DNA of 32,057 nucleotides from CAYSRM01 sp964475205 (GCA_964475205.1 CAYYVQ010000026.1:1-32057); one strand, 5' to 3'; positions 16,218 through 25,715 are shown, numbered from the stretch's first letter. The notes: generated by a model not told the origin, from the sequence alone. A program made the numbers and translations.

Positions 16218-18194
16218 CTACTTTTTTCTGAAGAAAAACGTTTCCGGGTTCATATTGCCGGGCGTCATAAGCACCCATGACCGGGTTCCACGTTCAGGCA
16301 CATTCCTGAAGTTATTTGCGCAGACGCCCGGGCCTATAGCTTTTTCCTTGATCGGTATAACCCACATATTTTCCGCGTGCAAGCGTGTAACCTCCCTGAA
16401 AAGCTGTTTCTGTTTTTCAGGGTCTGCGGTCATATACAGTTGTTCACCGATCTCCTGGAGTCTTTTTACTTCATCGGGTGGTTCCACTCCTCGTTTTCCT
16501 CCGGTCTGATACCATTTTGCATAGTGATGGGCCCATTCATCCCAAAGATGGAATCCGAACCAGCGATGATTGACAATAAGCGGGAAAACACATTCAAGCC
16601 CCCATGTGCCGATCATATGTTCGCCTGACTTTGTAACTCGCTGAAAATAGAGTGTGCGCTGTTCGTATTTCAGGGAAGTTTTTATTCCCACAGCGTCCCA
16701 GTTGGATCTTACAATCTCCAGCGCATCATCGCTTGTGTCCGGTTTCTCGATAATGAGGCTGATTGTTTTGCCGTCCGGCCCAAGGCGGTACCCCTCCGCA
16801 TCACGTTTCGATAAACCCATCTCGTCGAGCAGTTGGCGCGCTTTCTGCGGATCATATACGCAGTAGTTCGGCAGGTCGTCAACAGGACTATATGCCCGGG
16901 AAGACTCAAAAAAACCGATACCCCCCGGTTGCGCGTAACCGCGTTCAACCAGCCTGCATATCAGGTTGCGGTCGATTGAGAGCGATAGCGCTATCCTGAA
17001 ACGTTTGTCCTGGAAAATCTGCCTGATTGCTTTATTCCCCGGATATTCAAGGTTAGGCATAATGCAAAAGCGGGTGGTGTCCTCATATTGAAGGATGCGG
17101 TAATCCCTTTCAGGGGCGAACTCTCTGTACAGCTCCATATTTTTGATTTCAAGGTGCCGGCTTTGCATTGGAAGCCTGCCGCTGATTGCCCTGAAATTTA
17201 TCATTTCGGGATTCAGATAAATCTCCATTTCAATAGTGTCAACATACGGAAGCTGATTGCCGGCAGAATCGACTTTCCAGTAATACGGATTGCGCTTGGC
17301 AATCATGTGGCTGCCGGGTTTCCATTCAACAGGCTTCCATGCGGAGATTACAGGTCGATCGGTGTTGAAATCGCCGGCCTTGCGTTCGAACAGGGCATAG
17401 CCGGCATTCTCAACACGTATGTCGTCATTCGCGGTCGGCAGGTATTTTTCAAGGTAATGTTTCGGGGCGAAAAACCCGGCGCGCTCGAAAACCAGGGGCC
17501 ACTGATGTCCTTTGAATGCAAGATATTGTTCTGCAAGGAAATTGGGTTTTGCAAACTCCAGAACGAGCTTTGTTTTATTGACCGCCACCATTCGCATGGG
17601 CTCTCCGCCCGGAGCCCATTCTCGTGGTATTCCTGACAGATTGGGGTCAGGCGCGATTTTCTCCCACCAGAACATGACATCGTCTGTTGTGAAAGGGTGT
17701 CCGTCAGACCATTTAAGGCCTTTCCTGAGATGGAGAACCAGTTCAGTTCCGTCTTTGGAAAATTCCCACTCTTTGACAAGTCCAGGCCGAATACCATCAC
17801 GAGGGTCCGGCGCCCAGCGCAGCATTTGCTCATACACGCATCTTCCGTATGCGTGAAAATCACTTGTTCCTTTCATCATCCGGCGCCATGTGCCGCCATA
17901 GCTCCCGATTTCTTCAAGAGGCTCCACGACCAGGGGTTCTTCCGGAAGGCGCATTTCCACGGGAGGCAGTTTTCCCCGGCTGACCTGATCCGATAGCATA
18001 GGGGCTTCCTTGAAGGGGGACGATGATGGCGGCTTGTTTTGTGCCAATGCGTAAGGTTCAGTTTCAATTTCAGAATCGTTCCGATTTGAAAGCAGCAATA
18101 CCACAGCAACAAACGCGCTGATCATTAGCAGGAAGCATACGGCTAACGATGTTTTGTATTTCCTTGTATGGTTAAATTTAAAAAGCTTCAGCAC
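16218..18194 (-). CDS. Extracytoplasmic solute-binding protein, family 5 (OppA-type)
   Basis: This binding protein captures the solute for the Opp-type importer encoded downstream. It has 658 residues. An N-terminal hydrophobic segment (about 19-36, AVCFLLMISAFVAVVLLL) has no lipobox cysteine, so it is probably membrane-anchored or cleaved. The SBP_bac_5 domain follows, with IGSYGGTWRR near 97, LVLHLRKGLKWSDGHPFTTDDV and RNPYYWKVD. The start is GTG at 18194; an ATG at 18202 is out of frame. Length and the SYGGTWRR type resemble oligosaccharide-binding members of family 5 as well as peptide binders. The flanking lyase genes favour oligosaccharide uptake; this is inference. It is the first gene of the five-gene operon; its upstream region holds a mobile-type element end 133 bases before the start. 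Confidence 0.9.
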   Translation of the reverse strand: MLKLFKFNHTRKYKTSLAVCFLLMISAFVAVVLLLSNRNDSEIETEPYALAQNKPPSSSPFKEAPMLSDQVSRGKLPPVEMRLPEEPLVVEPLEEIGSYGGTWRRMMKGTSDFHAYGRCVYEQMLRWAPDPRDGIRPGLVKEWEFSKDGTELVLHLRKGLKWSDGHPFTTDDVMFWWEKIAPDPNLSGIPREWAPGGEPMRMVAVNKTKLVLEFAKPNFLAEQYLAFKGHQWPLVFERAGFFAPKHYLEKYLPTANDDIRVENAGYALFERKAGDFNTDRPVISAWKPVEWKPGSHMIAKRNPYYWKVDSAGNQLPYVDTIEMEIYLNPEMINFRAISGRLPMQSRHLEIKNMELYREFAPERDYRILQYEDTTRFCIMPNLEYPGNKAIRQIFQDKRFRIALSLSIDRNLICRLVERGYAQPGGIGFFESSRAYSPVDDLPNYCVYDPQKARQLLDEMGLSKRDAEGYRLGPDGKTISLIIEKPDTSDDALEIVRSNWDAVGIKTSLKYEQRTLYFQRVTKSGEHMIGTWGLECVFPLIVNHRWFGFHLWDEWAHHYAKWYQTGGKRGVEPPDEVKRLQEIGEQLYMTADPEKQKQLFREVTRLHAENMWVIPIKEKAIGPGVCANNFRNVPERGTRSWVLMTPGNMNPETFFFRKK

Positions 18195-18326
18195 AAAACC
18201 ATATCTTTCTCGGCATTACCCATAAGGTCCCAGATCAGGAAGGCTAATTACTTATGGTCACATAAATAACTAAAACCGGCGGAAAACTCAAGTATTTAAT
18301 GCAAATTCTGACAGCGCCAAGCCAGG

Positions 18327-18622
18327 TTAACCCGCATTGATCACACTTTTTCAAGCAGAAACGGTTCAGAGTATCGGCAGTGTGGGGCGAAACCTTTCGA
18401 CTGATTGTTTCCGTCCCCTTATCCCATCTTCGTCCCGATCATCATCCCGATCATCGTCGCTGCCATCCTCGTCCCGATCTTTGTCTCGATCATTATCGAC
18501 AAAGATCGGGACAATGGTCGTGACAAAGATGAAGAGGATCAAGATCGGGCAGACCGGTATTGGCCAGCAATGGCGGCGCTATGGAACGTTTATGCCGGAG
18601 AAGTGTGAGCAATCCGGGTTAT
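18327..18622 (+). repeat. Terminal-inverted-repeat element with a GATCGGG-rich hairpin
   Basis: The left end TTAACCCGCATTGATCACAC and the reverse complement of the right end ATAACCCGGATTGCTCACAC match at 16 of 20 bases. Inside, CCCGATCTTTGTC and GACAAAGATCGGG (about 18473-18510) form a perfect 13-base-pair stem. Partial copies occur at 1-64 and 11762-11984. It encodes only a low-complexity Asp/Arg-rich frame and no transposase, so it is a non-autonomous, MITE-like element. It occupies most of the 456-base gap between the second lyase and oppA; bases 18195-18326 hold the oppA leader with no promoter I can assign. Confidence 0.75.
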
Positions 18623-18650
18623 CGGAAACGATATATGACAGGACAGGTGA

Positions 18651-20997
18651 TCAGTTAACCGGAAAAGTCAATTCCTTCGGCCAACCTTTATCCAGAACAA
18701 CCGTAATCGCTGAGCCGTTATCAGCGGCTTTTATCTGGACATCCTTTGCCGTTGAAGTAACGTGGAAGGGAATTCCAAAGGAGAAGCTGCCTCCTGCATG
18801 AGATGGATCCTGAACCGTTGCGTACAGCGTATTGCCTTCCCTTGACAGGGCGAGGAACAGAGGCCGGGACGCTGAATACCCTTCGATATTCGTTTCCTCG
18901 AAGAAATACATGTGCCTTGTGCGGGTTGCTTTGTCGTCGACAATATGCGCGGTCTCAGTCTTTACCTTGAGATCAAGCACAGACTGGTTTGCAAGTTTCC
19001 GCATGTCGCGGTGTGATATTTCAGGAATGATCGTGACAGCATATGAATTATCGTTCCTGGTAACGTCATGATTTTTGAACAGCGTATAGAAGCGGGCGCT
19101 ATGTTCAGTGTCAGTTCCAGACCTCTTGTTAATAAAACTATATGAGCGTTCTGAAGTATTGATTCGCAGCCTGATTCGAGTTGGTTCAGGGAAAATGTAA
19201 CCGTAATTGCGAACGTGCATCCATTTGTTTACGGTAAGGGTCTGATCACCGTCCTCAACAGGCAGGGTTTTGCCGTCTACAACCATGCTGTTGTCCTGTT
19301 CTCTGAGCGGACAGTGATGAAGTGATGTATGGAACGCCTTATCATTTGGAAGGTTGGAACACCTGATGCGGGTCCCTGCAATTGCGATACCTGAAGGGGT
19401 TACTGTGTACGATTTTCTTGCTTCCAGCGAGCGATCGCCGTCCTCAATAACAAAATCCATGCCAGCCATACCGGAAGTATTGTTGTGATCCAGCCCGCCT
19501 ACCACAGTTGAGTGGCCATCGTGTTCGGGCTTGACCCTGACCTTTTCAGCCACTGTGACCCCCGACAGGTTATACCAGTTCATGGTGGGGATAATATTAT
19601 TGTCGAATTCGTGTCCGTCGGTCATCACAACCAGCGTTCCGTCACCGGAACGGTGCCCCCGGATGTTTTCGTCGCTTATGGAATGCCAGGCTTTTGTTCG
19701 CTTTGAACTCATCAGAACGGCCGTATAAAAGCGTCCCATCCGACAAGCAAGGTAATCGGATGCCGGATAGAATCTGGCGCTCTTCGGCATGGGTTTCGCC
19801 TTTTTGATGTTCGGTTCCACCAAAGGGGCAAGGTCGGCAATGGTCACGGTATAGAAATTCTCTTTCGGCCTTGCTTCATACCATTCTTGTATAAAGGAAA
19901 GGGCGAGGTCTTTGCAGGTAGAGTCTTCCGACAGGTAGAGGAGCATGGCGCCTTCAAGTTCGATCGGGGCGACAACTATTCCGTCTCTGGATATTGAGCG
20001 CCCGACGGTAAAAGGACTGACGCGGCCTTTGTAGCTGTTGAATATGATGAACTTTCGGAACCAATTCTGGTGTATTTCAAAGGCTTTATCACTCAAGCTG
20101 AATTTCGTGCCAGAGGTCATGTAGATAAACCTGGATACAAGCTTCATCNNNNNNNNNNNNNNNNNNNNNNNNNNNNNNNNNNNNNNNNNNNNNNNNNNNN
20201 NNNNNNNNNNNNNNNNNNNNNNNNNNNNNNNNNNNNNNNNNNNNNNNNTCATCCTGTATTCCCAATTCGGTCGTATAACCTTCGTCGCTGGACACCAGGG
20301 TTGAGACGAGCTTTGAGCCGTTTTCTGCGTATCTTTCTATGCCGGAAACAAAGGCAAAACGTATCTGGTTAAAAGCTACATCCAGAGCGTTAGCGCCACC
20401 GCCTCTATAATATGGGCGGTAGTAACGATCCAGCAGGCCCTTCTTGTCTTCTGTGCCTGCAAGAGATTCAATCATCTTGCTGCGTGTTTGCTGTGGCAAC
20501 CCGTCTTCCAGCAGTATCAGTGCGTTGCAGAGCCTCATTGGCGCACCGATTTCCCAGCCCCACCAGTTTCCTGAACGTTTTCCGCCAGGCTCGATAAAAG
20601 GGTACAGGTATTCACATGCCGCAGTAATCTGATCCAACACTTTTTTGCTTCTGTAGTATTTTGAGTAGGAAAAAGCCCATGCCAGGCTCATATCGTATAT
20701 CTTCAACGCGAACCTGTAGATACTGTCACCGTCGCGTTCTTTAAGCTTGCCCCACGATCCATAATTCCCGGAGTCTTTATTCGTGATCTGAGATGAAAGC
20801 GCCGATTCAGCCTTTGCATCAATGTCTGCGATAGCCGCCTTGACGGCGGGATTCTCAGTATCCAGCTCCAAAGGAACATAGAGGGTTTTGAACCGGTGTT
20901 TCACCTTTGCCAGATCGGATACCGCTGACGGTTCAGCTTGTGCCCGGAGCGTCATGATGCTGGTAAGGGTAAGAAGTATTATGAATGTGATGGCCAT
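18651..20997 (-). CDS. Polysaccharide lyase family 8, interrupted by a scaffold gap
   Basis: This is a second secreted family 8 lyase, similar throughout to the one at 9362-11680. The start at 20997 gives a signal peptide (FIILLTLTSIMTLRAQA). NWWGWEIG lies near 144 and the catalytic-type Asn203 in GGANALD. After the gap come GRSISR with the Arg pair, and then the same beta-sandwich half. The 100 N at 20149-20248 remove the segment that holds the catalytic His and Tyr. The two sides lie in different frames when 100 bases are assumed, but alignment to the paralogue predicts about 54 missing bases, which restores one frame and gives about 766 residues. It is therefore probably one intact gene and not two fragments. 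It is divergent from the second propeller gene and upstream of the opp operon. Confidence 0.88.
20149..20248. other. Scaffold gap of 100 N
   Basis: Exactly 100 undetermined bases, a conventional placeholder length. Both sides carry TCATC at the junction. The alignment of the flanking lyase halves implies a true gap near 54 bases. Confidence 0.97.
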
Positions 20998-21024
20998 GTT
21001 GAGACTTCTTCTTTTTTGGAAAAC

Positions 21025-21053
21025 ATGTTATGGTCATTTGACGGCAAGGTCAA
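21025..21053 (-). promoter_or_regulatory. Candidate promoter of the second lyase gene
   Basis: Read on the minus strand, TTGACC (21053-21048) and TAACAT (21030-21025) are separated by 17 bases, giving five of six and four of six matches to the sigma-70 boxes. The predicted start of transcription is about 20 bases before the ATG at 20997. Confidence 0.42.
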
Positions 21054-21170
21054 GGGCGCCGCTGCTTTGCCTCGGAACAATAGCAGGCGCACAAGGTCTG
21101 CGATGCAAAATTCAGGGATGAATCTTGTTGCATTCAATTTTCTTAACACTGTTTTGCTTTCTTTCGGCAT

Positions 21171-21528
21171 TAACCTGATCTATTCACCAACTTTGTAATG
21201 AGAGTGGGCAGCCCGCAGATCTCACAGGATTTCGTAGTGAGAGCGTGGAAAGTGCTGCTGGGGGGGTGCGAACTGGTAAAACGCCGAAGCAGCCGTATAG
21301 ACATACTGCAATCTGGCGTTTTGCCACTTCGTGCCCTCGCAGTGGCGCTATCCGCGCTCGCAGCAGGAATTTTGTGAGATATGCGGGCAGGTTGCTTTAG
21401 ATCAATGGCTTTGCGCAGATAGCCGGGTGAAGGCGTATGAACATACGTCAAGATCGGCTGGCCAGCAAAGTCGTTGAGATGAAGTGACATGCACACTCGT
21501 AATAGATTTTTATGAATAGATCAGTTAA
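21171..21528 (+). repeat. Inverted-repeat element carrying a nested insertion
   Basis: The left end TTAACCTGATCTATTCACCA and the reverse complement of the right end (TTAACTGATCTATTCATAAA) are inverted repeats. The outer parts match the element at 6222-6330, including GTTGCTTTAGATCAATGG. The 178-base foldback at 21211-21388 interrupts it. It lies between the divergent second lyase and second propeller genes, ending 168 bases before the latter. Confidence 0.7.
21211..21388. repeat. Complete foldback (long hairpin) element
   Basis: The ends GCCCGCAGATCTCACA and TGTGAGATATGCGGGC are near-perfect inverted repeats. Pairing continues inward (GGTAAAACGCC with GGCGTTTTGCC), so almost the whole 178 bases can fold into one imperfect stem with a short loop around 21285-21315. 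A GGGCA on the left flank and at the right end may be a target duplication. The right half recurs at 62-151. Confidence 0.7.
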
Positions 21529-21576
21529 CTTGCACTATTGATTCTGCTCTATTTATGGCTGCTGCCAAGCAGGCAT

Positions 21577-21589
21577 TTAACCCGGATTG
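21577..21589 (+). repeat. Solo terminus-like motif upstream of the second propeller gene
   Basis: TTAACCCGGATTG matches the termini of the element at 18327-18622 but no partner end or body is nearby. A similar solo motif lies at 25676-25687. It could be a relic of excision or a protein-binding site. Confidence 0.3.
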
Positions 21590-21618
21590 TTAATGAACTG
21601 CACGACAATCCCATGCGT

Positions 21619-21647
21619 TTGACAGGGCAGATGACCTGATGATAAGC
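21619..21647 (+). promoter_or_regulatory. Candidate promoter of the second propeller gene
   Basis: A perfect TTGACA (21619-21624) is followed after 16-17 bases by GATAAG/ATAAGC (21641-21647), a weak -10 box. This would give a leader of about 45 bases before the ATG at 21697. Confidence 0.33.
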
Positions 21648-21696
21648 TACATTCTTTAATTGCTTAAAAGCATACTTATGCAAATAGGAGATTAGC

Positions 21697-24321
21697 ATGG
21701 CACGATCAAGGTTTGTGGAATGGATGGAAATGTGTGCGGTCTTGCTACTTTATTCAGCCGGACTAACGCATGGCGCGGCCAGTTTCTCTGAAGGCCCCGT
21801 AGTTAGAGGAAAGCACGTCGGTTTTGTGCTTTCTGAACCTTCGGACGTGGAAATAGCGGTTATAGACTCAAATGGTGAGATTGTGCGCCATCTTGCCGCC
21901 GGTGTGCTGGGAGGCAAGAACCCGCCGCCTGCGCCACTGAAACCCGGGCTTAAGCAGATACTTGAATGGGACGGGAAAGACGACAAAGGCAAGCCGGCCC
22001 AGGGGGCTCCGTTTTCTTTCCGTGTACGGGCCGGGATTAAACCGACATTCGACGGGTTTCCCCTTGAAAACCGGCAGGGAAGTCATTTTCTGGAATCTAT
22101 AGCTATTGGTCCGGGCGGGCAACTCTACTGCCTTACCAAGCACACCACTGCCAACAATAACATGGGCGGCCATAATATCAAGATTTACGACAGGGACGGG
22201 AAAGCCGTGCGCCAGTTGAAACCTTTTGCCGCAACCATTCCGCAGGAAAGGATTAAGGCCATGGATCCTTTCAGCGATGAAGAAGGCCGGCTCGTGCCGA
22301 GGATTCATAACTGGGAGCAACTGAACTTTTACCCGGATCTGATGAACGCCCGCGGTCGCAGCGTGTCAGGAGAAGCGTTGCCCGCCATTGTGGATTCCAA
22401 GGGCACGTTCTACTGGCTGGCCAGTACACACAGTCAAGGTGTTGTGCTCAAGGCGATTGATGCGGACGGCGGCTCGCATTTTGACGATTTCATGGGAGAA
22501 AATATTATTTCCTACGAAAAGAGCAAGCAGCAGCTCAAGGCCAATTGGGTGCGCGTGGCGCTGAGCAGCGATGACCAGTTTATGTTTGCAACCCATTTCA
22601 TAACCGGCAAGTACGACAACTGGCATAAACCTGCCGGCCCGCTTGTTTTCCGTATCCCCATTCAGAAGAGAGGGGCGGGCGAGGTTTTTATTGACGGCAC
22701 GGAGAAACCCGAAGGTGATCCGGGCAAACTGGTTGCGCCTCGCGGCGTGGCGACCGCGAAAGGGCTTCTTTACGTGACGGACATCAAGGAAAACCGGGTC
22801 GTGGTGTACTCCGAAAAGGACGCCTCGTATGTCGGTGAGGTTGAAGTGGAGTCTCCGGACACGATCGTTGTCGATCCTTCCTCCGGGGCGATCTACGTGG
22901 TATCGAAACCCGGCCGCGACGCCCGCCTGGTGAAAATCGATAACTATAAAAGCGGCAAGGAGCTGTATCGCAGCAAATTCCCGAAGGCCAATGGAGGACA
23001 GCGGATTGTTCTGGATGCGTCTCAGGACACCGTTCGTTTATGGTGCCCGCAGATGTCTTATGGCCCGACGCTTACCTGCATTGATGATACAGGATCGGGT
23101 TTTAAAATTCTTGATGATCCGCGTGAACAGGGTACTGTCGCCCAGGGGCCGCGTGATCTGACTGTTGATAGGAAGAGAAACGAGTTGTATGTTAAGGCGG
23201 GTGGCGAGAATTGGTATCGCATCTCCACCAAGACGCACAAGATTATTGATAGATTCAATTTCGGAGCGAAGATGGGCATGCCCGCCTATGCGACGCAGTT
23301 GGTGCCTTGTGAGGACGGAAGCCTGGTCACGCTCAGCTACAAGTTCGGCACCATGCGCTGGACTCGCGACGCCAAGCCCTTGAACTGGGAGGGCAAGGAT
23401 GACAATGAGGGGACATGGGGCGGGATCATGACCTTTACCCAGAATTACATGGATGTACACGATGACGAGATCTTTTTCGTTCCGCGCGGTCGTTACAAGG
23501 ATCCGCCAGGCAAGAAGATACCCTACCGTTTTACGAGCCTCAACGTTATGGGATTTGACCGCGAGGAGCGCCGCACTGCCATCTGGCAGCTCACGCGCGG
23601 GTCGATTCCCCGCGTGGACGCAGAGGGCAATATCTATATTGCATCAATGATACGGACTCCGGGCAGGACCTGGCCCGAGTTCTTTGACGGCAAGCTCAAG
23701 CCTGCTGGAAAGAAGATGGGATTCAGCAGTGACTACTGGTACAGCTACATGTATGGCGGTATTGCCAAGTTCCCCCCTGAAGGCGGCAGTATATGGTTTA
23801 AGGAAGGTGAAGTGCCTCGAACCGTGATAGGGGAGGTTCCAAAAGAGATAACCGAAGCGCCGAAGATCAAGTTTGATTATCACTATTATTATAACCCTAT
23901 CAATACCGGTTATCTTCAGAATGCCGAATGGATGCGGTTCGGGTTTGCGCCTTACTCTGAGACCTATCCAGTGGGCACTCCCAGTTGCATGTGCGAAGGC
24001 GCCGGCTTTGACGTGGATGGCTGGGGCAGGGTGTTTTATCCGAACCTTGGTCAGTACCGGGTGGAGATGATCGATAACAACAACAACTTTATCGGCACCT
24101 TCGGCCATTACGGCAACGAGGATTCTATCGGGAACGGCAAAGCCATTGATACGGCATACCAGCACGAGAGTTCGGAGAGGGTGCATCCGGATATCCCGCT
24201 GGCCTGGCCGACTTATGTGGCGTGTTCTGACGAACACGCATATGTTAACGACACGCTCAGCAGGCGCGTTGTGGCTGTGCGGCTTGACGCTGAAGTGAGC
24301 GAGACCGTTCCAATTAAATAG
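21697..24321 (+). CDS. Secreted FlgD-Ig/propeller protein, paralogue of 6386-9268
   Basis: This 874-residue exported protein has a signal peptide of about 27 residues (CAVLLLYSAGLTHGA). A FlgD-like Ig domain follows, with IVRHLAAGVLGG at 62-73 and WDGKDDKG at 91-98. The remainder is a propeller-like region with repeated strands such as PRGVATAKGLLYVTDIKENRVVVY near residue 350. Near the C-terminus Cys764-x-Cys766 is followed by DVDGWGRVFYPN and FGHYGNEDS, matching the equivalent block of the paralogue. AGGAG lies 7 bases before the ATG. Function is not known; it probably acts outside the cytoplasm on polysaccharide or in binding it. The BNR_4 protein gene follows 54 bases later and may be co-transcribed. 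Confidence 0.85.
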   Translation: MARSRFVEWMEMCAVLLLYSAGLTHGAASFSEGPVVRGKHVGFVLSEPSDVEIAVIDSNGEIVRHLAAGVLGGKNPPPAPLKPGLKQILEWDGKDDKGKPAQGAPFSFRVRAGIKPTFDGFPLENRQGSHFLESIAIGPGGQLYCLTKHTTANNNMGGHNIKIYDRDGKAVRQLKPFAATIPQERIKAMDPFSDEEGRLVPRIHNWEQLNFYPDLMNARGRSVSGEALPAIVDSKGTFYWLASTHSQGVVLKAIDADGGSHFDDFMGENIISYEKSKQQLKANWVRVALSSDDQFMFATHFITGKYDNWHKPAGPLVFRIPIQKRGAGEVFIDGTEKPEGDPGKLVAPRGVATAKGLLYVTDIKENRVVVYSEKDASYVGEVEVESPDTIVVDPSSGAIYVVSKPGRDARLVKIDNYKSGKELYRSKFPKANGGQRIVLDASQDTVRLWCPQMSYGPTLTCIDDTGSGFKILDDPREQGTVAQGPRDLTVDRKRNELYVKAGGENWYRISTKTHKIIDRFNFGAKMGMPAYATQLVPCEDGSLVTLSYKFGTMRWTRDAKPLNWEGKDDNEGTWGGIMTFTQNYMDVHDDEIFFVPRGRYKDPPGKKIPYRFTSLNVMGFDREERRTAIWQLTRGSIPRVDAEGNIYIASMIRTPGRTWPEFFDGKLKPAGKKMGFSSDYWYSYMYGGIAKFPPEGGSIWFKEGEVPRTVIGEVPKEITEAPKIKFDYHYYYNPINTGYLQNAEWMRFGFAPYSETYPVGTPSCMCEGAGFDVDGWGRVFYPNLGQYRVEMIDNNNNFIGTFGHYGNEDSIGNGKAIDTAYQHESSERVHPDIPLAWPTYVACSDEHAYVNDTLSRRVVAVRLDAEVSETVPIK

Positions 24322-24375
24322 GACACAGCTTAATATGTGTTTGCTTTCAGACCCGAACTAATGAGGCGGTTTTTT

Positions 24376-25653
24376 ATGCAGGTAAGAATGATTGCTTTAG
24401 GATTTGTTATGGCATCAGTATGCTGCGTGGCACATGCTGAGCTTACAAAGCATGCTTCAAACGGGACATACGGGTGCCGGCGGGCATTTGGTTACGGAGT
24501 TTACGACGCTTCAACCGATAAAACCGTTATCTGCTGGAATGGCGAAAAAATGAGCATCTATGTCAGGGCATTTGACCATTCCACACAGCAATGGTCGGAA
24601 GTGGTTAAAGCGCATGGGCTGAATTTTACCGGCAGATGGGATTATCACAACTATCCGTGCATAGCGCTTGCCCCCGACGGGCATTACGTGATTTTTTACG
24701 CCAGGCATAATCGCGAGGCCTACATGGTGAAGTCGCCGGGAGCAGGCAGGATAACGGGCGACTGGTCGCATCGGATGATTTCGACTGATAAGTGCTGTTA
24801 TCCCATGCCTGTGGTTGTTGACGATACAACATACCTGTTCTACTCAAACAACACAGGTAAGAAATATCGCAGATATCATATGATCAAGTCATTGGATAGC
24901 GGCAAGACATGGTCCGATCCGTTGATATTGATTGATTCAGGCAAGAAGCACAAAGAAGACTATGACCAGGTCTATTCTCATGGTTATTGGGTAGCCGAAG
25001 GCAGGGGAGGTGGACCTGACCGTATTCTGCTGGGGTGGGAAATGACTGGAGGCCCGAAGGGCCACAATATAGGTGGACACGGGAATTTTTTCGCATGGTT
25101 TAATTGCCGGGACGGTAAAATGTATACGGCCGGAGACAAGGATCTGGGAACTAAAATTGATTTGGAAGAGATGTATGCCGACTGTATCATCAACAATGCC
25201 AAAAGTGAAAGTTCACGTCTTTTTCAGTATACAACATATCCAGCGGTAACTCGGGACGGGAGCATCGGTGTAGCGTATATGTTGGAAAACAAGCCTTACC
25301 TTGCAAATTGGAAGCAGGGATCATGGAAGACAACTGAACTGAAAATTGACGGGGTAATCAGGGATTATCAAGGAACGAAAAACGGTGGGTACGTGATACT
25401 CGCCGGCAATGACAGGACGGTTACAGTATGGGAATCGGCTGACGGGCTGACAGGATGGAAGAAGATATCTGAGACCACAGTCCCTTCCGGGCACGGCAGC
25501 GACAGTGTTTTCAAGGGCTTTATAGAAGATTTCAGGCCTGAGGTTCAATGGATGGCAGCCAGCTTGAATCGTAGAAACAGGATGAAGGATTACTCAGGTA
25601 AATGGCCCGTGTATACCTTCGGTGTGCAGACAGGTGGAGGTTGCAAGGATTAA
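24376..25653 (+). CDS. Secreted BNR_4-type propeller protein (possible polysaccharide lyase)
   Basis: This 425-residue protein has a signal peptide (MIALGFVMASVCCVAHA, cleavage near 21) and a seven-bladed propeller-like body with BNR-type strands (SLDSGKTWSDPL, ESADGLTGWKKI). DYHNYP at 89-94 and YARHN at 109-112 place His91 and His111 20 residues apart, similar to the paired catalytic histidines of BNR_4 ulvan lyases (families PL24/PL25). Family membership in BNR_4 is likely; lyase activity is inference. GAGGCGG about 6 bases before the ATG supports the start at 24376 over GTG 24337 or ATG 24361. It lies 54 bases after the propeller gene, probably the same transcript. Confidence 0.8.
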   Translation: MQVRMIALGFVMASVCCVAHAELTKHASNGTYGCRRAFGYGVYDASTDKTVICWNGEKMSIYVRAFDHSTQQWSEVVKAHGLNFTGRWDYHNYPCIALAPDGHYVIFYARHNREAYMVKSPGAGRITGDWSHRMISTDKCCYPMPVVVDDTTYLFYSNNTGKKYRRYHMIKSLDSGKTWSDPLILIDSGKKHKEDYDQVYSHGYWVAEGRGGGPDRILLGWEMTGGPKGHNIGGHGNFFAWFNCRDGKMYTAGDKDLGTKIDLEEMYADCIINNAKSESSRLFQYTTYPAVTRDGSIGVAYMLENKPYLANWKQGSWKTTELKIDGVIRDYQGTKNGGYVILAGNDRTVTVWESADGLTGWKKISETTVPSGHGSDSVFKGFIEDFRPEVQWMAASLNRRNRMKDYSGKWPVYTFGVQTGGGCKD

Positions 25654-25675
25654 CACGACAGAAAGCTTGATATGG

Positions 25676-25687
25676 TTAACCCGCATT
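25676..25687 (+). repeat. Solo terminus-like motif downstream of the BNR_4 gene
   Basis: TTAACCCGCATT is identical to the left terminus at 18327 but no matching opposite end was found. It marks the border between the intact island and the degraded stretch that follows. Confidence 0.3.
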
Positions 25688-25715
25688 ACTCGACCAAAAG
25701 AAAAGAACCTCGCTG

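Noticed and set aside
18651..20997. Second lyase as a pseudogene in two pieces
   Set aside because: The frame break coincides with a placeholder gap, and a 54-base gap predicted from the paralogue restores the frame.
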